The position numbers and the translations under genes were made by a program. From Hespellia sp. (GTDB taxonomy: Bacteria; Bacillota; Clostridia; Lachnospirales; Lachnospiraceae): a stretch of 50,220 bases of DNA. The stretch is taken from assembly GCA_028694105.1 (NCBI GenBank), contig JAQUUC010000011.1, positions 1 through 50,220 on the forward strand, in the 5' to 3' direction. This document shows, one piece after another, positions 25,455 through 33,800 of the stretch. The notes below the pieces were generated by a model. That model saw only the letters and a list, made by a program, of their open reading frames with translations. It ran no database searches and was not told the origin of the DNA. Position 1 is the first letter of the stretch. Each line of letters starts with the position of its first letter.

Positions 25455-26234
25455 TTACTTTTTCTCTTTTTTAATTCGTTCTAATTCCGTAAAGATGTAA
25501 TCATTCACAACTTTAATATATGTGCCCTTCATTCCGGAAGAACGTGATTCAATCACCCCTGCACTCTCAAATTTGCGCAGCGCATTTACAATGACAGATC
25601 TTGTAATTCCTACACGGTCGGCAATCTTGCTTGCGACAAGAATTCCCTCCGTTCCGTCCAGCTCATCAAAAATGTGAATGATTGCTTCCAGTTCTGAATA
25701 AGACAGTGTATTGATTGCGGATTCCACAATATGCTCTTTTCTGGATTCTTCCGCACTCTCCTCATTTACAGAGCGCAGCATCTCCAGCCCCACAACTGCG
25801 GTTCCGTATTCACTCAAAATAATATCGTCGATTTCATACAGCGTATTCTGCTTATAGATAAAAAGCGTTCCAAGTCGTTCTCCGGCAATGTTGATTGGCG
25901 TAATAATCACCTGATATCCCTTTACTGCATCCTCCGAAAAGCCAAGTGTCTGCAGATTCACATTCTCTTTGGTAGATAATATGCTGAGCAGTCTTTCATT
26001 CAGCATCTCGTCAATATGGCTTCCTACTTTCTCATCCAGCAGTTCCACAATCGGTTGGACCGCTTCCGAGTAACTGATTCCAAGGATTTTCCCTTTTTTG
26101 CTGACTACCATGACATTCGATTCCAGAATCTCTGTCAACACCTCACAGATATCATTAAATACAACCTTGCTTGAATTATTGTTATGCAGCAACTTGTTGA
26201 TTTTTCTCGTTTTATCTAATAATTGTACGCTCAT
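25455..26234 (-). CDS. codY: GTP- and branched-chain-amino-acid-sensing pleiotropic repressor CodY
   Basis: Global nutrient-state regulator of Firmicutes; 259 residues, full length. N-terminal GAF domain (about 1-155) binds isoleucine/leucine/valine; the C-terminal winged helix (about 180-255) contains ASKIADRVGITRSVIVNALR, nearly identical to the DNA-recognition helix of known CodY proteins. ATG at 26234 has CCGGAGGCAAAG upstream. It lies downstream of topA in the dprA-topA-codY order seen in Bacilli, but trmFO, xerC and clpQY, which separate them in B. subtilis, are absent. It has its own promoter. Confidence 0.97.
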   Translation of the reverse strand: MSVQLLDKTRKINKLLHNNNSSKVVFNDICEVLTEILESNVMVVSKKGKILGISYSEAVQPIVELLDEKVGSHIDEMLNERLLSILSTKENVNLQTLGFSEDAVKGYQVIITPINIAGERLGTLFIYKQNTLYEIDDIILSEYGTAVVGLEMLRSVNEESAEESRKEHIVESAINTLSYSELEAIIHIFDELDGTEGILVASKIADRVGITRSVIVNALRKFESAGVIESRSSGMKGTYIKVVNDYIFTELERIKKEKK

Positions 26235-26291
26235 GCTTTGCCTCCGGCTATTATTGTATATACAAATTCTTCTTTTTCAAGATGTATTGCT

Positions 26292-26320
26292 ATGTTATCA
26301 TACAATTCAACAATTTTCAA
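26292..26320 (-). promoter_or_regulatory. codY promoter candidate
   Basis: Minus strand: -35 TTGAAA (26315-26320), 17-bp spacer, -10 TAACAT (26292-26297). A second TTGAAA/TACAAT pair nearer the gene would start transcription inside the ribosome binding site and is less likely. No convincing CodY box was found. Confidence 0.5.
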
Positions 26321-26329
26321 TGTGATTTC

Positions 26330-28411
26330 CTACTTATTTTCAGTATTTTCCAAATTTTCCACATAACCACACTGTTCATCTGAGCAGACAAGCTTCTTTC
26401 CCTTTTCCAGCATGTATTTGCCGCATTTCGGGCATTTCTTTTCCGATGGCTTCTGCCATGTCATAAAATCACATTCCGGATTGTTTTCACATCCATAATA
26501 TTTTCTGCCCTTTTTCGTCTTTCGAAGAACGATTTCCTTGCCGCACTGCGGGCACATCACTCCTATTTTTTCAAGATAAGGCTTTGTGTTTCTGCATTCA
26601 GGGAATCCCGGACATGCAAGGAATTTTCCGTGAGGTCCATATTTGACAACCATGTTGCGTCCGCATTCTTCGCAGATCACATCTGTCACTTCATCCTCAA
26701 TCTTTACATTTTCCAGCTCTTTTTCTGCAATCTCTACCGCTTCATTCAAATCCGGATAGAAATTACGGATTACATCCTTCCATTCCAGCTTTCCTTCTTC
26801 CACCATATCCAGAAGACCTTCCATGTTCGCAGTAAAGTTTACATCCACGATACTCGGAAATGACTGCTTCATGATGCTGTTCACCACTTCGCCGATTTCC
26901 GTCAGATACAGATTACGTCCTTCTTTTGCGACATAACGCCTGCTGATAATGGTTGAAATTGTCGGTGCGTACGTACTTGGACGTCCGATTCCGAGCTCCT
27001 CCATCGCTTTTACAAGTGCCGCCTCTGTGTAATGTGCCGGTGGCTGTGTAAAATGCTGTTTGGAATCGAAATGATCTTTACTGATCTGTGAATCCCTGCT
27101 CAAATCATTTAACAGTACATTGCTCTCTTCTTTTTCTTCATCCGATTCGGTGTATACGGTACGGAATCCTTCGAAAATGACCTTCGATGCGGCAACCGAG
27201 AAGCAGTATGTTCCTGCTCCGATTTTAACAGAGGTTGTCTCATATTTGGCCGGCTGCATTCTGCTCGCCGTAAAGCGTTTCCAAATCAGCTGATACAGAC
27301 GGAACTGGTCTCTTGACAGGGAATCCTTGATCGCTGCCGGTGTTCGGGTAATATCGGAAGGTCTGATAGCCTCATGAGCATCCTGAATCTTCTTCTTGCT
27401 CTCTTTTTCCTTCGTGACATCCGCAACGTAAGATTTTCCGTATGTCTCTGTAATATATTCTCTCGCAGCTGCATCTGCCTCATCCGAGATACGGGTAGAA
27501 TCCGTACGCAGATATGTGATGACTCCGACGGTTCCATTTCCCTTGATATCCACACCTTCATAAAGCTGCTGCGCGATACGCATAGTCTTCTGTGTGCTGA
27601 AATTCAAAGCTTTGGACGCTTCCTGCTGCAGTGTACTGGTGATAAAAGGCAGCGGTGCCTTTTTCACACGTTCTCCTTTTTTGATATCACGGACCTGATA
27701 GTCCGCTTTTTCAACGACCGAAAGAATCTGGTCCAGTTCTTCTTTGGAGGAGATGGTCATCTTCTTACTGTCAGTTCCATAAAACTTCGCTGCCAGTGGA
27801 CGCTTCTCACCTTTGATCTTGAATACACCGTCTAACGACCAGTATTCTTCCGGTACGAACGCATTGATTTCTTCTTCTCGGTCCGCTATGATTCGCAGTG
27901 CCACCGACTGCACACGTCCGGCACTTAAGCCCCGCTTTACCTTCGCCCACAAAAGTGGACTAATCCGGTAACCCACGACACGGTCCAGCGCTCTTCTCGC
28001 CTGCTGTGCATCCACAAGATCCATGTCAATATTTCTTGGCTCTTTGAGTGAAGTCTTTACCGCCGTCTTGGTAATCTCATTGAAACTGATACGCCGCATT
28101 TTCTTCTCATCTAACTTAAGGGCCGCGGCGAGATGCCATGAAATTGCTTCTCCCTCGCGGTCGGGGTCAGTTGCAAGATAAACTTTATCTGCTTTTTTTG
28201 CCTCTTTACGAAGCTTCGCAAGAATGTCACCTTTTCCACGGATTGTGATGTATTTCGGTTCATAATCATTCTCCACGTCTACACCGAGCTGGCTCTTTGG
28301 CAAATCACGGACATGACCGTTTGACGCCTCCACTGTATAATTCTTTCCAAGAAATTTTTTAATTGTCTTCACCTTCGCAGGCGACTCCACAATCACAAGG
28401 TAATGTGCCAT
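26330..28411 (-). CDS. topA: DNA topoisomerase I
   Basis: Type IA topoisomerase that relaxes negative supercoils by single-strand passage; 693 residues. N-terminal TOPRIM domain (VIVESPAKVKTIKKFLG at about 6; the DPDREGEAISWH motif at about 105 holds the Mg-binding Asp residues), catalytic Tyr300 in GVITYLRTDSTR, and three C-terminal four-cysteine zinc ribbons (CEECG...C, CPQCG...C, CPKCG...C) over the last about 110 residues. ATG at 28411 has AAGGAG upstream. Twenty-eight bases after dprA, with no terminator, so part of the comM-dprA-topA unit. Confidence 0.98.
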   Translation of the reverse strand: MAHYLVIVESPAKVKTIKKFLGKNYTVEASNGHVRDLPKSQLGVDVENDYEPKYITIRGKGDILAKLRKEAKKADKVYLATDPDREGEAISWHLAAALKLDEKKMRRISFNEITKTAVKTSLKEPRNIDMDLVDAQQARRALDRVVGYRISPLLWAKVKRGLSAGRVQSVALRIIADREEEINAFVPEEYWSLDGVFKIKGEKRPLAAKFYGTDSKKMTISSKEELDQILSVVEKADYQVRDIKKGERVKKAPLPFITSTLQQEASKALNFSTQKTMRIAQQLYEGVDIKGNGTVGVITYLRTDSTRISDEADAAAREYITETYGKSYVADVTKEKESKKKIQDAHEAIRPSDITRTPAAIKDSLSRDQFRLYQLIWKRFTASRMQPAKYETTSVKIGAGTYCFSVAASKVIFEGFRTVYTESDEEKEESNVLLNDLSRDSQISKDHFDSKQHFTQPPAHYTEAALVKAMEELGIGRPSTYAPTISTIISRRYVAKEGRNLYLTEIGEVVNSIMKQSFPSIVDVNFTANMEGLLDMVEEGKLEWKDVIRNFYPDLNEAVEIAEKELENVKIEDEVTDVICEECGRNMVVKYGPHGKFLACPGFPECRNTKPYLEKIGVMCPQCGKEIVLRKTKKGRKYYGCENNPECDFMTWQKPSEKKCPKCGKYMLEKGKKLVCSDEQCGYVENLENTENK

Positions 28412-28439
28412 ATATAACTCCTTCTTATGCTTTTCATTT

Positions 28440-29531
28440 TTATATTTTCACATAATTATTTTTTGAAATCTCTTTGACGAGACCTTTTAATTCTAGTGAA
28501 ATCAATCCATTGATCACAATCAGCGGGGACAGTTCTGTCTCTGCCGCAATCGTATCTGCATTTTTGGAATCGAAATCAAGGCAACTATACACCAATTTTT
28601 CCGTTCTTTCAAGCACTTTTTCTTTTTCTTCTTTTTTTTGCGGCAGAGAACTCAGACAAATCCGCCCCGAAACAGACAGGTCTTCCATCAGCTCTTCCGG
28701 TGATAAAAGAACACCCGCGCCCTGCTTAATCAGGCGGTTACATCCCTGACTGTACGGGCTTGTCACCGGTCCGGGAAGTGCATATACATCCTTGCCCTGA
28801 TCCATCGCAAGATCCGCGGTGATCAGTGAGCCGCTTTTTTCTTTTGCCTCCATGACAAGCACGACATCCGAAAGACCGCTGATGATTCGGTTTCGCATCG
28901 GAAAATTCCACCCCAGCGGTTTCGTTCCCGGCAATTGTTCTGAGATAATCCCACCTTCATGCTCTAATATATCTGTGTACAGACCGATGTGATTGTGCGG
29001 ATAACACACATCTGCCCCACTCCCCAGCACCGCAAAGGTCTTTCCGTTCTGATTGATGGCAGCTCTCTGGCTCATCCCATCAATTCCGTATGCCAGACCA
29101 CTGATGATTTCCGCTCCGTATTCCGTCAGCTTTTCCGCAAATTCGCAGGCACATTTTTCGCCGTAGGACGTACATTTCCGCGCACCTACAATTGCGATTG
29201 CCGGAACATTCTTTGTGGGTAAGTTTCCTTTGACATACAGCGCATACGGCGGATGAAAAATCGTCTTCAGTTTCGTTGGATAATCCTCTGATCCGTATAC
29301 AATCAGGCGAATCCGCAGCTTTTTGAGTTCCTGGTATTTTCCCTCCAGATTCCACGTTCTCTTACTGCTTTGTATCATTTGGATCTCTGCCTTTTCTAAA
29401 AAGGAACATGTATCCAGCACTTTTTCTTCTATATAATATATTTCTTTTGCGGTGGAAATTTCCTGTTTCAACAAAATCTTTTTCTGATCACTCAGTTTCT
29501 CGATTGCCGCAAACCAATATTCGTATTTCAT
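28440..29531 (-). CDS. dprA: DNA-processing protein DprA
   Basis: Loads RecA on incoming single-stranded DNA during natural transformation; 363 residues. The Rossmann-like core runs about 75-290 with IAIVGARKCTSYG, ISGLAYGIDG, VLGSGADVCYPH and PMRNRIISGLSD; the C-terminal part (about 300-363) is the DprA winged helix (IAAETELSPLIVINGLISLELKG). The start ATG overlaps the comM stop codon by four bases (ATGA), so translation is coupled. Clostridia often keep dprA and comM although competence is not demonstrated in most of them. Confidence 0.97.
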   Translation of the reverse strand: MKYEYWFAAIEKLSDQKKILLKQEISTAKEIYYIEEKVLDTCSFLEKAEIQMIQSSKRTWNLEGKYQELKKLRIRLIVYGSEDYPTKLKTIFHPPYALYVKGNLPTKNVPAIAIVGARKCTSYGEKCACEFAEKLTEYGAEIISGLAYGIDGMSQRAAINQNGKTFAVLGSGADVCYPHNHIGLYTDILEHEGGIISEQLPGTKPLGWNFPMRNRIISGLSDVVLVMEAKEKSGSLITADLAMDQGKDVYALPGPVTSPYSQGCNRLIKQGAGVLLSPEELMEDLSVSGRICLSSLPQKKEEKEKVLERTEKLVYSCLDFDSKNADTIAAETELSPLIVINGLISLELKGLVKEISKNNYVKI

Positions 29532-31072
29532 GCTTCTCTCTCCCAGTATTTATTACTCATCATCCGGTAACTTAACGCTTCGCTCAAATGAATCTGCTCA
29601 ATCTGCTCCTTCCCCTCCAAATCTGCGATTGTCCTCGCGACGCGCAGCACCTTGTGATATGTCCTTGCCGTCAGATTCATCTTTTCATAGGCAAGTTTCA
29701 TCATCTGCTCCGCCTCCGGTTTTAATGCACAATAGCGTTCCATTTCCGATGCCGGAATCCGGCTGTTTGTCAGAAAACCGCACCCGGCATATCTTGCTTT
29801 TTGCCGCTCTCTCGCCATGCATACCCGATTTCGGATTTCCTCCGAAGATTCGTTCTTACTTTTATTTTTTAAATCCTGATATTCTACTCGCGGAGCCTCC
29901 GCGCAAATATCGATTCTGCTCAAAAATGGCTGGCTGATTTTTCCCAGATAATGATTGATTTCGCTCTGCGTACACCGACATTTTTCCATGTCCGGATAAT
30001 AGCCGCAGGGGCATGGGTTCATGGCTGCCACAAGGAAAAATTCTGCCGGAAAGATATAGGTTCCCCTCGCACGCACGATTTGAATTTCATGTTCTTCCAG
30101 CGGCTGCCTGAGTGACTCCAGCACGGCTCTCGGATACTCTGCGAGCTCGTCCATCATCAGGACTCCGCCGTGGGCGAGACTGATTTCTCCGGGTCTGGGA
30201 ACCGCTCCTCCGCCTACCAGCGCTGTCTTCGTTGCCGTATGATGTACCTGCCTGAATGGACGGATTTTCATCATCGGCTGATGCTCCTTTAAAAGACCCA
30301 TAATGCTATATATTTTGGAGATTTCAATACTCTCTTCTTCCGTCAGCGGCGGCAGAATGGAAGGAATACGCTTCGCGATCATCGTTTTACTCGATCCGGG
30401 CGTTCCGATCAGCAGCATATTGTGCTGCCCGGCAACCGCAACCTCTGCTGCACGTTTTAAAAGTTCCTGCCCCTGCACCTCCCGAAAATCCAGCTTATGA
30501 CTGCTTCTGTCTGCATGTATATTCCGTTCTGCCTTTCGCGTTTGCTTTCCCCGAAACGCATCCGGATTCATCAGATATTCCAATACCTCCTGCAAATTCG
30601 AGACACCGATAATATCGATTTCCTTCACTGCCATTCCTTCCGGTTCATTTCCACACGGAATGATACAGGTCTGACACCCCCGCGCCTTGGATTCCAATAC
30701 AATCGGAAGGATTCCGGGAACCTTTAATACTTTTCCTTCCAGATTCAGTTCGCCGATCAGCAGAACATTGTGTAATGCCTCTTCCTCCACGTATCCCATG
30801 GATGCCAAAATCGCCACAGCCATCGGAAGATCAAAGGATGCTCCCCTCTTTTTCACGGTTGCAGGCGAGAGATTCACAACAATCCGTTTTGGCGGCATAT
30901 GGATTCCGGTATTTGCAATCGCAGTTCTCACCCTCTCTGCCGCATCTTTTACTTCTGCTGAAAGATAACCCACCATGTGAAGCATGGGAAGACCATTGCT
31001 TACATCTGCCTCCACACGCACAAATTCCACCTTCAGGCCATCAATTGTTGCTGATAACACTGTACAAACCAA
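29528..31072 (-). CDS. comM: YifB family Mg chelatase-like AAA ATPase (ComM)
   Basis: Hexameric AAA+ helicase-like protein (ComM) that assists branch migration during transformation; 514 residues. N-terminal ChlI/Lon-protease-like domain (about 20-145), Walker A LIGTPGSSKTMIAKRIPSIL at about 220, Walker B GGVLMMDELAEY at about 300, C-terminal Mg-chelatase domain with four Cys (NPCPCGYYPDMEKCRC). No ATG fits the family start; a TTG at 31072 gives MVCTVLSATIDGL, with AAGGAAG nine bases upstream, so it is taken as start. The reading frame stays open further upstream through the promoter. First gene of the comM-dprA-topA unit. Confidence 0.93.
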   Translation of the reverse strand: MVCTVLSATIDGLKVEFVRVEADVSNGLPMLHMVGYLSAEVKDAAERVRTAIANTGIHMPPKRIVVNLSPATVKKRGASFDLPMAVAILASMGYVEEEALHNVLLIGELNLEGKVLKVPGILPIVLESKARGCQTCIIPCGNEPEGMAVKEIDIIGVSNLQEVLEYLMNPDAFRGKQTRKAERNIHADRSSHKLDFREVQGQELLKRAAEVAVAGQHNMLLIGTPGSSKTMIAKRIPSILPPLTEEESIEISKIYSIMGLLKEHQPMMKIRPFRQVHHTATKTALVGGGAVPRPGEISLAHGGVLMMDELAEYPRAVLESLRQPLEEHEIQIVRARGTYIFPAEFFLVAAMNPCPCGYYPDMEKCRCTQSEINHYLGKISQPFLSRIDICAEAPRVEYQDLKNKSKNESSEEIRNRVCMARERQKARYAGCGFLTNSRIPASEMERYCALKPEAEQMMKLAYEKMNLTARTYHKVLRVARTIADLEGKEQIEQIHLSEALSYRMMSNKYWEREA

Positions 31073-31178
31073 TAAGCAGCACTTCCTTTCTTTTTCGATT
31101 AAATAATGTTTGAAATCATTGGTCGAATGACCGGATAAAAGTTTTGGAAAGAAGACATTCTTTCGAAACTGTGGAATT

Positions 31179-31207
31179 ACTATAACACAAGAATCTTTTT
31201 TAGACAA
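31179..31207 (-). promoter_or_regulatory. comM-dprA-topA promoter
   Basis: Minus strand: -35 TTGTCT (31202-31207), 17-bp spacer, -10 TATAGT (31179-31184). The leader of about 100 bases contains a small hairpin GGTC-ATTC-GACC. Confidence 0.6.
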
Positions 31208-31284
31208 TCCTTTTTTTGAAATTTGTATCACAAACAAATTCTTTGCAACATAGACTATTATTAAATGAGTCTAGAGGTGCTTTT

Positions 31285-31905
31285 TTGAAGTCATTTCCCC
31301 CTCCACTTAACGCCTCTGAAGAAAAGCTTTATCTGCAAAAATATACCGAAGGTGATCTGGAGGCAAAGCATATCCTGATCGAACATAACCTTCGTCTCGT
31401 CGCACATGTCATAAAGAAGTATCAATATCTGGATGAAGATCCGGATGATCTTATCTCAATTGGCACGATTGGGCTGATTAAAGCAATCGTCACATTTGAT
31501 ATCCACAAGGGCAATCGTCTTGCCGCCTATGCAGCTCGCTGTATCGAAAATGAAATTCTGATGATGCTGCGTTCCAAGAAAAAAACCTCCAAAGAAATTT
31601 CACTTTACGAACCGATCGGTACAGATCGTGAGGGCAATGAAATTAAGCTATATGATGTCGTGGAAAGTAATGAAGAAGAGGCTTTCAGCAAAATCAGTCT
31701 CAAAGATAATGTTCGGAAACTATACGAAAAAGTAGAGAGTGAGCTCTCTCCCCGGGAACGCATGATTTTGAAAATGCGTTATGGTCTGTATAACGAAGAA
31801 GAACATACACAACGAGAGATCGCCAGTATGCTGGGAATCTCTCGTTCTTATGTTTCCCGCATTGAAAAAAGCGCAATCGAGAAACTCCGTATTCATTTTT
31901 CCTAA
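31285..31905 (+). CDS. sigK: Mother-cell sporulation sigma factor SigK, without pro-sequence
   Basis: Late mother-cell RNA polymerase sigma factor; 206 residues. Region 2 with LIEHNLRLVAHVIKKYQ and DDLISIGTIGLIKAI, CIENEILMMLR, region 4 with TQREIASMLGISRSYVSRIEK. The KEGNEI-like segment DREGNEIKLYDVV favours SigK over SigE. No ATG is available; a TTG at 31285 after AGAGGTG gives MKSFPPPLNASEEK, matching the mature N-terminus of B. subtilis SigK, so the membrane-targeting pro-sequence is missing. The gene is uninterrupted (no skin element) and is on the strand opposite to its neighbours, overlapping the U32 gene tail to tail by 4 bases. A weak SigE-like -10, CATAGACT, is at 31249-31256. Confidence 0.93.
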   Translation: MKSFPPPLNASEEKLYLQKYTEGDLEAKHILIEHNLRLVAHVIKKYQYLDEDPDDLISIGTIGLIKAIVTFDIHKGNRLAAYAARCIENEILMMLRSKKKTSKEISLYEPIGTDREGNEIKLYDVVESNEEEAFSKISLKDNVRKLYEKVESELSPRERMILKMRYGLYNEEEHTQREIASMLGISRSYVSRIEKSAIEKLRIHFS

Positions 31906-33131
31906 GCCTCTTCTGCTCTTCGCAGAATATCATACTGCGCCGCTTCCACACTCAGCCTGACAAAAAGCTGCTGTTTTGGATGCGGGGCAGATTCCTGCGG
32001 CTGGCCGTCCTCATCCAGAATTTCTTCGACTCTGACGTCGATATTGCTGCCATCCGGTTTCATGATTTCAATCATCTCGCCGACAGAGAACTTGTTCCTC
32101 TGCGAAATAACAGCCATTCCTTCTTTGATTTCCCCGACAATTCCAAGGTATGTGTATTCCTTCACATAGGTGTTGCTGTCGTAGATCTGCGTTGTCTCGT
32201 CCGGTTTCCCGAAGAAAAAGCCCGTGGTGAACTGTCTGTATGTACAGTTCGAAATCTGCTCCAGATACCACGGCATATTCTTCCGGTACAGTGCCGGGTC
32301 TTTCTGGTAATCATCGATTGCCCTGCGGTATGTCCTCGCCACTGTTGCAACGTAAAGTGCCGTCTTCATACGCCCTTCAATCTTCAGACTGTCGATCCCG
32401 GCATCCAAAAGCTCCGGAATATGTTCGATCATACAGAGGTCTTTGGAATTAAAGATATAGGTCCCCCGCTCATTCTCATATACCGGCATATACTCGCCCG
32501 GTCTTGTCTCCTCGACCACCGCGTACTTCCATCTGCAGGGGTGCGTACAGGCTCCACGGTTCGCATCGCGTCCCGTAAAGTAATTGCTGAGCAGGCATCG
32601 CCCTGAATAGGAAATGCACATCGCCCCATGAACAAATGTCTCAATTTCCAGATCGTCTGGAATGTTCGCGCGCAGTTCTTTCAGCTCTGTCATAGAGAGC
32701 TCACGTGCTGATACAACACGGCTTGCCCCTTGTTTATACCAGAAATTATATGTCGCATAATTGGTATTATTCGCCTGAGTGCTGACATGCCGTTCGATCT
32801 CCGGACACACCGCTTTTGCAATCTCGAACACGCCCGGATCCGCTATAATCAGCGCGTCTGGTCCTATCTCCCTCAGTTCTTCAAAGTACGCTCTTACGCC
32901 TTCCAAATCTCCATTATGCGCAAGGATATTCGCCGTCACATAAACCTTCACATCTCTTTCATGTGCAAATGCAATTCCAGCTTTCATATCTTCCATGGAA
33001 AAATTCTTTGCTTTTGCGCGGAGCCCAAATGCTTCGCCTCCAATATATACTGCATCAGCGCCAAATACAACGGCTGTCTTTAATACCTCAAGGCTGCTGG
33101 CAGGAATCAATAATTCCGGATGTCTGGCCAT
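31902..33131 (-). CDS. U32 family protein (TrhP/YrrO-like, tRNA U34 hydroxylation)
   Basis: 409-residue protein of the U32 'peptidase' family. Conserved (beta/alpha) segments PELLIPASSLEVLKTAV, DAVYIGG, STQANNTNY, the Cys-containing GAMCISYSGRCLLSNY and a downstream RGACTHPCRW, the four-Cys pattern of the family that probably holds a metal or Fe-S centre, and KIEGRMK. Relatives YrrN/YrrO (TrhP) in B. subtilis and TrhP in E. coli are needed for 5-hydroxyuridine at tRNA position 34 using prephenate; the neighbouring trmR makes the same role likely here (inference). Starts considered: 33131 (AGAGG at 9 bases, chosen) and 33137. It follows trmR by 13 bases. Confidence 0.9.
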   Translation of the reverse strand: MARHPELLIPASSLEVLKTAVVFGADAVYIGGEAFGLRAKAKNFSMEDMKAGIAFAHERDVKVYVTANILAHNGDLEGVRAYFEELREIGPDALIIADPGVFEIAKAVCPEIERHVSTQANNTNYATYNFWYKQGASRVVSARELSMTELKELRANIPDDLEIETFVHGAMCISYSGRCLLSNYFTGRDANRGACTHPCRWKYAVVEETRPGEYMPVYENERGTYIFNSKDLCMIEHIPELLDAGIDSLKIEGRMKTALYVATVARTYRRAIDDYQKDPALYRKNMPWYLEQISNCTYRQFTTGFFFGKPDETTQIYDSNTYVKEYTYLGIVGEIKEGMAVISQRNKFSVGEMIEIMKPDGSNIDVRVEEILDEDGQPQESAPHPKQQLFVRLSVEAAQYDILRRAEEA

Positions 33132-33144
33132 CTTCATTGTCCTC

Positions 33145-33792
33145 TCATTTCTCATTCTTAATGCTAAGTGCAACGCCGTCACCCAGCGGGATGATTGACG
33201 TTGTAAGTAATTCTTCGTGTTTCAGGGCATACAGATATTCTCTCATGCGGCTGTGGATCGTGCGGTTTCTCCGTTCCACGGCGAAGCGGGATTCTATGAT
33301 ATCCCCATCCTGCAGCACATTATCCGACACCAGCACACCGCCCGGCGCAAGAAGCCGCAGCACCTCGGGCATATAATAAATATACTGTGCCTTTGCGGCA
33401 TCCATGAAGATAAAATCATAGGACTCTTCCAGTCCCTGCATCACTTCCAGCGCATCGCCCTCCAACAGGGTAATCTGATGTTCTCTGCCCATGCGCTTGA
33501 AATTTTCACGCGCGATTGGAATTCTCTTTTCGTATTTTTCTATCGTTGTAATTTTACATTCCTCTGAAACAGATTCACTCATTAATAACGCAGAGAAACC
33601 TACCGCAGTCCCTACTTCCAGAATGCGCATAGGTTTTCTCATTTTAAGAAGAACTGAGAGAAAGCTCTGCATCTCCTTCCGGATAATCGGAACCTCGTTT
33701 GCAATTGCTTCCGTCTCAATCTCTTCTAACACCTTACAGTTTTCGGTTTCTAATGAGTTGATGAATGTAACAATCCTCTCATCAACAATCAT
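33145..33792 (-). CDS. trmR: O-methyltransferase TrmR (tRNA 5-hydroxyuridine methyltransferase)
   Basis: SAM-dependent O-methyltransferase of 215 residues, orthologous in type and context to B. subtilis YrrM/TrmR, which converts ho5U34 to mo5U34 in tRNAs. SAM motif ILEVGTAVGFSALLM at about 57, acidic residue in TTIEKYEKR, metal/active-site Asp in FIFMDAAKAQY and the VLVSDNVLQDG motif. ATG at 33792 has AGGAGGCATT upstream. Lies between rnjA and the U32 gene with 8- and 13-base gaps, an operon in which the U32 protein would make the substrate of TrmR. Confidence 0.9.
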   Translation of the reverse strand: MIVDERIVTFINSLETENCKVLEEIETEAIANEVPIIRKEMQSFLSVLLKMRKPMRILEVGTAVGFSALLMSESVSEECKITTIEKYEKRIPIARENFKRMGREHQITLLEGDALEVMQGLEESYDFIFMDAAKAQYIYYMPEVLRLLAPGGVLVSDNVLQDGDIIESRFAVERRNRTIHSRMREYLYALKHEELLTTSIIPLGDGVALSIKNEK

Positions 33793-33800
33793 AATGCCTC

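Noticed and set aside
26235-26329. CodY box in the codY promoter (autoregulation)
   Set aside because: No segment comes close enough to AATTTTCWGAAAATT.
31216-31905. Skin-like recombination element in sigK
   Set aside because: The coding sequence is continuous through regions 2 to 4, with no recombinase gene or att repeats around it.
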